A stretch of DNA of 64,000 nucleotides, taken from contig CALSFV010000049.1 in NCBI GenBank assembly GCA_943737045.1, positions 722,606 to 786,605 on the forward strand, read 5' to 3'. Below are positions 61,001-64,000 of this stretch, piece by piece; positions within the stretch are counted from its first letter, which is position 1; each line of letters begins with the position of its first letter. The stretch is from Parapristionchus giblindavisi. Its lineage: Eukaryota > Nematoda > Chromadorea > Rhabditida > Diplogasteridae. The translations under genes were made by a program, and so were the position numbers. Under the pieces are notes generated by a model. The model ran no database searches. It had not been told where the DNA came from and was given only the letters and a program-made list of their open reading frames with translations.

Positions 61001-61664
61001 TAACAACCTCTTTTCATTTTCAGTTGTCAAAAAATGAAATAAATTTGAACAAAAGAACTAACAGAACAGTTGTAAGAGTAGTGTAATAGTTTGTATAAAA
61101 TCCAGTGTATACTGAATAAATGATAGAAAATGACGAAACTAACCAATACATAGTTGTCCGTTGCTGTATGTCCAATCCACCGTTTGAAGAAACGAACTGA
61201 AATGTATCCACAAAGCATCAAATGTAAGAATAATAGTTCAATCCAAGTTTACAAACTACGAAGCCTGACCGCATATTGAGCCGAAAATTTACGAAAAATC
61301 AAAAAAACCGGACCGCATTTGGGAGAATTTTTGAATACTTGACCGCATTTGTGTCTAAAATTCCCGAAAAATCGAAAGACGTGACTGCATTTTGAAAATG
61401 TGTAGCGTAGCTATTCGATCTATGAACATGACTATTATAAATGGTCTCGTATATACAGAGTATAGACTGAGGAATAACGAGTAGGGTTTCGAACTTAATT
61501 ACTGTACACGACTCTCACAGGGCAATAGGCTTCCGATTATTTAATAATAAAAATAATTATCATAAATGACTGATCTGATCTGATTAACGGCATGTCAGCA
61601 CGCTTCTACACACCGAGGCCAAGAGGTCAGTAAGCTGAAATAAAAGAAATTGATTAGTGGAAGG

Positions 61665-61802
61665 CATAGGTGGGCACGCTGGGGGGAAGGCTTTGCGCAA
61701 ACCAGGGAATCGTTAGGCAAGGCTGTGCGCATAGCTATTCCGAAATGTTCTTTTAGCAGATTCAACTGAAAATTTTCCAATTTTTTGCTAGGCAAGGCTC
61801 CG
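61665..61802 (+). mobile_element. truncated CATAGGTGG-family MITE, copy C
   Basis: Same as 18756-18893. Confidence 0.65.
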
Positions 61803-62033
61803 ATGGGAAAGCATCCCCTGGAAGGTCATAATGACTCCATAACATTTTAAATTCACGTGGAAAATGCTCAGAAAATGGTGATTTTCGATGATTTTATGCA
61901 CAATTTAATGGATTTTCGAGTTTGATTTCAATATTTATGGGGTACAAACAGTGTTGCGGACGCCTTTTGTTGATGATAAGTGAAAATTTGGCCTTAACTT
62001 TCTCATAATTTTCGTTGATTCTCTGATGCTGAA

Positions 62034-62219
62034 ATCCTTGCATGATCACGAATACACGTAAAATCATGCATGAAATATCCGTGATTCGTGATCATGCAAG
62101 GATCTTACGTGATCAAGCACGAATTTCCGTGATCTTGCATGGAATGACAGAATCCATGCATGAGCACGGATCATCCATGCATGATTCGACTATATTCCCT
62201 TGAATCATGCATGGATTCA
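62034..62219. repeat. CATGCATGAT palindromic repeat, copy C
   Basis: Same as 19125-19310. Confidence 0.65.
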
Positions 62220-62290
62220 AACACCTGAGTTTTCGGCAATAAATGATGAGAAAGGATAATTTAAAAGAAATGCCACTGACCGTCATTTAC

Positions 62291-62391
62291 TAGGACTCCT
62301 TTCTTGACTTTCTCTTCTTCTTGTCTCCACTGGTAGTCCTCTGGGATTTGGCGGCCTTCTTCGCTCCCTTGGCGGATGGCTTGGGTGGCAT
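62291..62391 (-). pseudogene. histone H2B first exon (partial), copy C
   Basis: Identical to 19382-19482. Confidence 0.75.
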
Positions 62392-62435
62392 ACTGACGAG
62401 GAGGGTTGTTTAGTGGCGAGGTGTTAGGGCTTACC

Positions 62436-62577
62436 GAGGACGTATGCATGAACGCCGGCAAACTGTTTGCCGACAAACGTGACGTCTCAACCGTAGGCAG
62501 AGGCGTTTGCCAGAGCTCCTCCGTCTACGCTTGTGATATCACGTTTGTCGGCAAACGGAGTTCATGCATACGGCCTC
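62436..62577. mobile_element. palindromic CRE-type MITE, copy C
   Basis: Same as 19527-19668. Confidence 0.8.
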
Positions 62578-64000
62578 TGAAGTCAGAATTATCAAACTGT
62601 AACAAAGTTAAACCATTGTAAAAGCGAAAAATGCTCTCGCAAATTTGAGCCCGAGAGGCGCAGCAATATACACTGTAGAAAAAATCGTCGACCGTGAATC
62701 GAGAAGTGACTTTATTTCATTTAATTTAGATTAATTAGGCGAGAAATAAATTTTGAAAGGACTTTTATATATTTTTTTGTTTACAAAAGGATCAATGGCC
62801 ATTATAAAAACAAAATTTGAAAGAACAACACTTTTGACAAAAGTTGGAGAAAGATGAAGCAAAAAGAGGGAGAGCGCGAGATTTAGGGGGAGAGCAGAAG
62901 AGAGGAACGATGAAATTTGACGCATTCATGCTGCCACTCATTCGAAAGAGCATCTCGAATCAGGCTTAAATCCAAATTTTCAATCCTTTTCCTCCGCCCA
63001 ATAAATTTCTGCACCGCTCCAAAGTTCCATTATTCTCGATCTCACATCTCGAAATTAAATTCAAACATAACTTTTTTTTCAAATCGAACTTGAATTTTTG
63101 CGAAACACCTTAAAATGTAGCTTGGGACCTAGGGTACGTTTCTTATTTCAAAAATAAGCACTGAAAAGTCGTCAAACTTAGTAAAGATATTTCTTGTTTA
63201 GCTTCAAAGAAAAAATTATATTTAGATTTTAACATTTTTAAAGAACACTTCACAAGCTCTCTCACCGCATGAAAAGAGGTTCAAGTAACATAAAAACAGC
63301 TTCATTTTAGTGTTTTATTCCTCATTCTGGTTGTCAATGTTGTAATATATGCTTGGGATTTCAACAGATTTTAGCTAATGAATTGAGATGGAAGTTGACC
63401 TAGATGGGATATTACGGTCGCATACAAAGAGAGAGAGAGAGAAAGGGAGGCAGAAATTGACAAATGAATTTTGGTCTTTGATCTTTGATCTTTGGTCTGT
63501 CAAACAGAGCCAATGGATCAAAAAGTTCACTCATTCGCTTTCTAAGAAGCAGTTTTATGAATTATAAAACCGATTCTTAGAAATGTAACTTAGATTTTCT
63601 TTTTCCAATTTATTATCCCGCTCTTTCGAGGGGATTCCAAAAAATGAGTAATACTCATAGTTTGATCCACTGCACGGAAATCTTTAGTAAAAGGCGAAAG
63701 ATTTTCTCGGATAATTGCAGAGGATCCAGAGATAGATTTGTCTACTGACCCTATAGGTCTCCCTCTCCCTATAGGTCACTCTCTCCCTCTCCCTCCATCT
63801 ACTTTCCTCGTGGCTATTGATCGGGGATATAGTGGCATTAAGAAGGTAGTCAGGGAGAGTGCTGACACTAAGCAAATGGGTGATATCTCGATGATTTTAC
63901 CTACTTTGACGTACTTTTTTCGTTTAATAATAATGAACACATGACTGGAAACCAATATAAACGTATTCAGAGGTTTAGGATCAGTTAGAAAAATCACGTC
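62578..64000. other. gene-free spacer, copy C
   Basis: Matches 19669-21400, without the 307-bp copy-A insertion. The GA run near 63427 is four bases longer than in A. Confidence 0.6.

Larger units (their letters stand above)
57286..64000. repeat. macro-tandem repeat copy C (partial, runs off window end)
   Basis: Colinear with copy B to 63205, then retains the 390 bp that B has lost. It stops before the 3.8-kb unit would begin. Confidence 0.9.

Overview
The window is eukaryotic, repeat-dominated DNA, most likely from a nematode. The evidence is AT-rich sequence, TTTTCAG-type splice acceptors with short introns, a histone H2B N-terminus of nematode type (MPPKPSAKGAKKAAK), a canonical H2A C-terminal exon followed by a histone 3' stem-loop (GGCCCTCTTTAGGGCC), and repeated fragments of the 5' end of 18S rRNA. 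A rhabditid or diplogastrid worm would fit; the species cannot be fixed from the sequence. I found no intact protein-coding gene. The open frames are short, and most lie inside repeats.

Region 1-14397 is a graveyard of nested transposons. Two inverted copies of a hAT-like element (CATACGTGGGC ends, 8-bp target duplication) lie at 1-1300 and 7767-9561. A long inverted repeat (about 1936-4440 versus 10465-11745) carries three insertions in its left arm, which can be read directly against the empty right arm: a 163-bp hAT-like MITE, an 866-bp element with 9-bp duplications, and a 188-bp MITE. Foldback elements lie at 4757-7235, 9576-10326 and about 11530-13030. A GACGTC/GGCATGCC-rich minisatellite (13628-14380) ends the region.

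Region 14398-64000 is a macro-tandem repeat: copy A 14398-43062, copy B 43063-57285, copy C 57286 to the window end. Each copy carries, on the minus strand, a partial H2B first exon, three exons of a DNAJC9-like J-protein pseudogene (DNAJC9 is a histone H3-H4 chaperone) and a short possible H2A-like exon. The H2A C-terminal exon with its stem-loop ends copies A and B. Between the H2B fragment and the H2A exon lies a 3.8-kb repeat unit. Copy A has five of these in tandem (21622-40454) and copy B has one (49616-53265). The first four units in A are almost identical and period 3797 bp, and each ends in a 185-bp segment (164 bp in the fourth) that is inverted relative to the uninterrupted version. 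The inversion breakpoint falls inside an 18S rRNA fragment. Copy B also carries a 1.41-kb foldback transposon (53823-55232) whose two arms each contain a tRNA-like sequence; copy A has the empty site.

No operon or pathway can be read here. The pieces look like a histone locus scrambled and amplified by transposons and template switching. The best candidates for something undescribed are the inversion-junction tandem array, the foldback element with tRNA-like arms, and the H2A-like arrangement whose intron would span the macro-repeat junction. Near-identity of the array units means assembly error must be excluded first.
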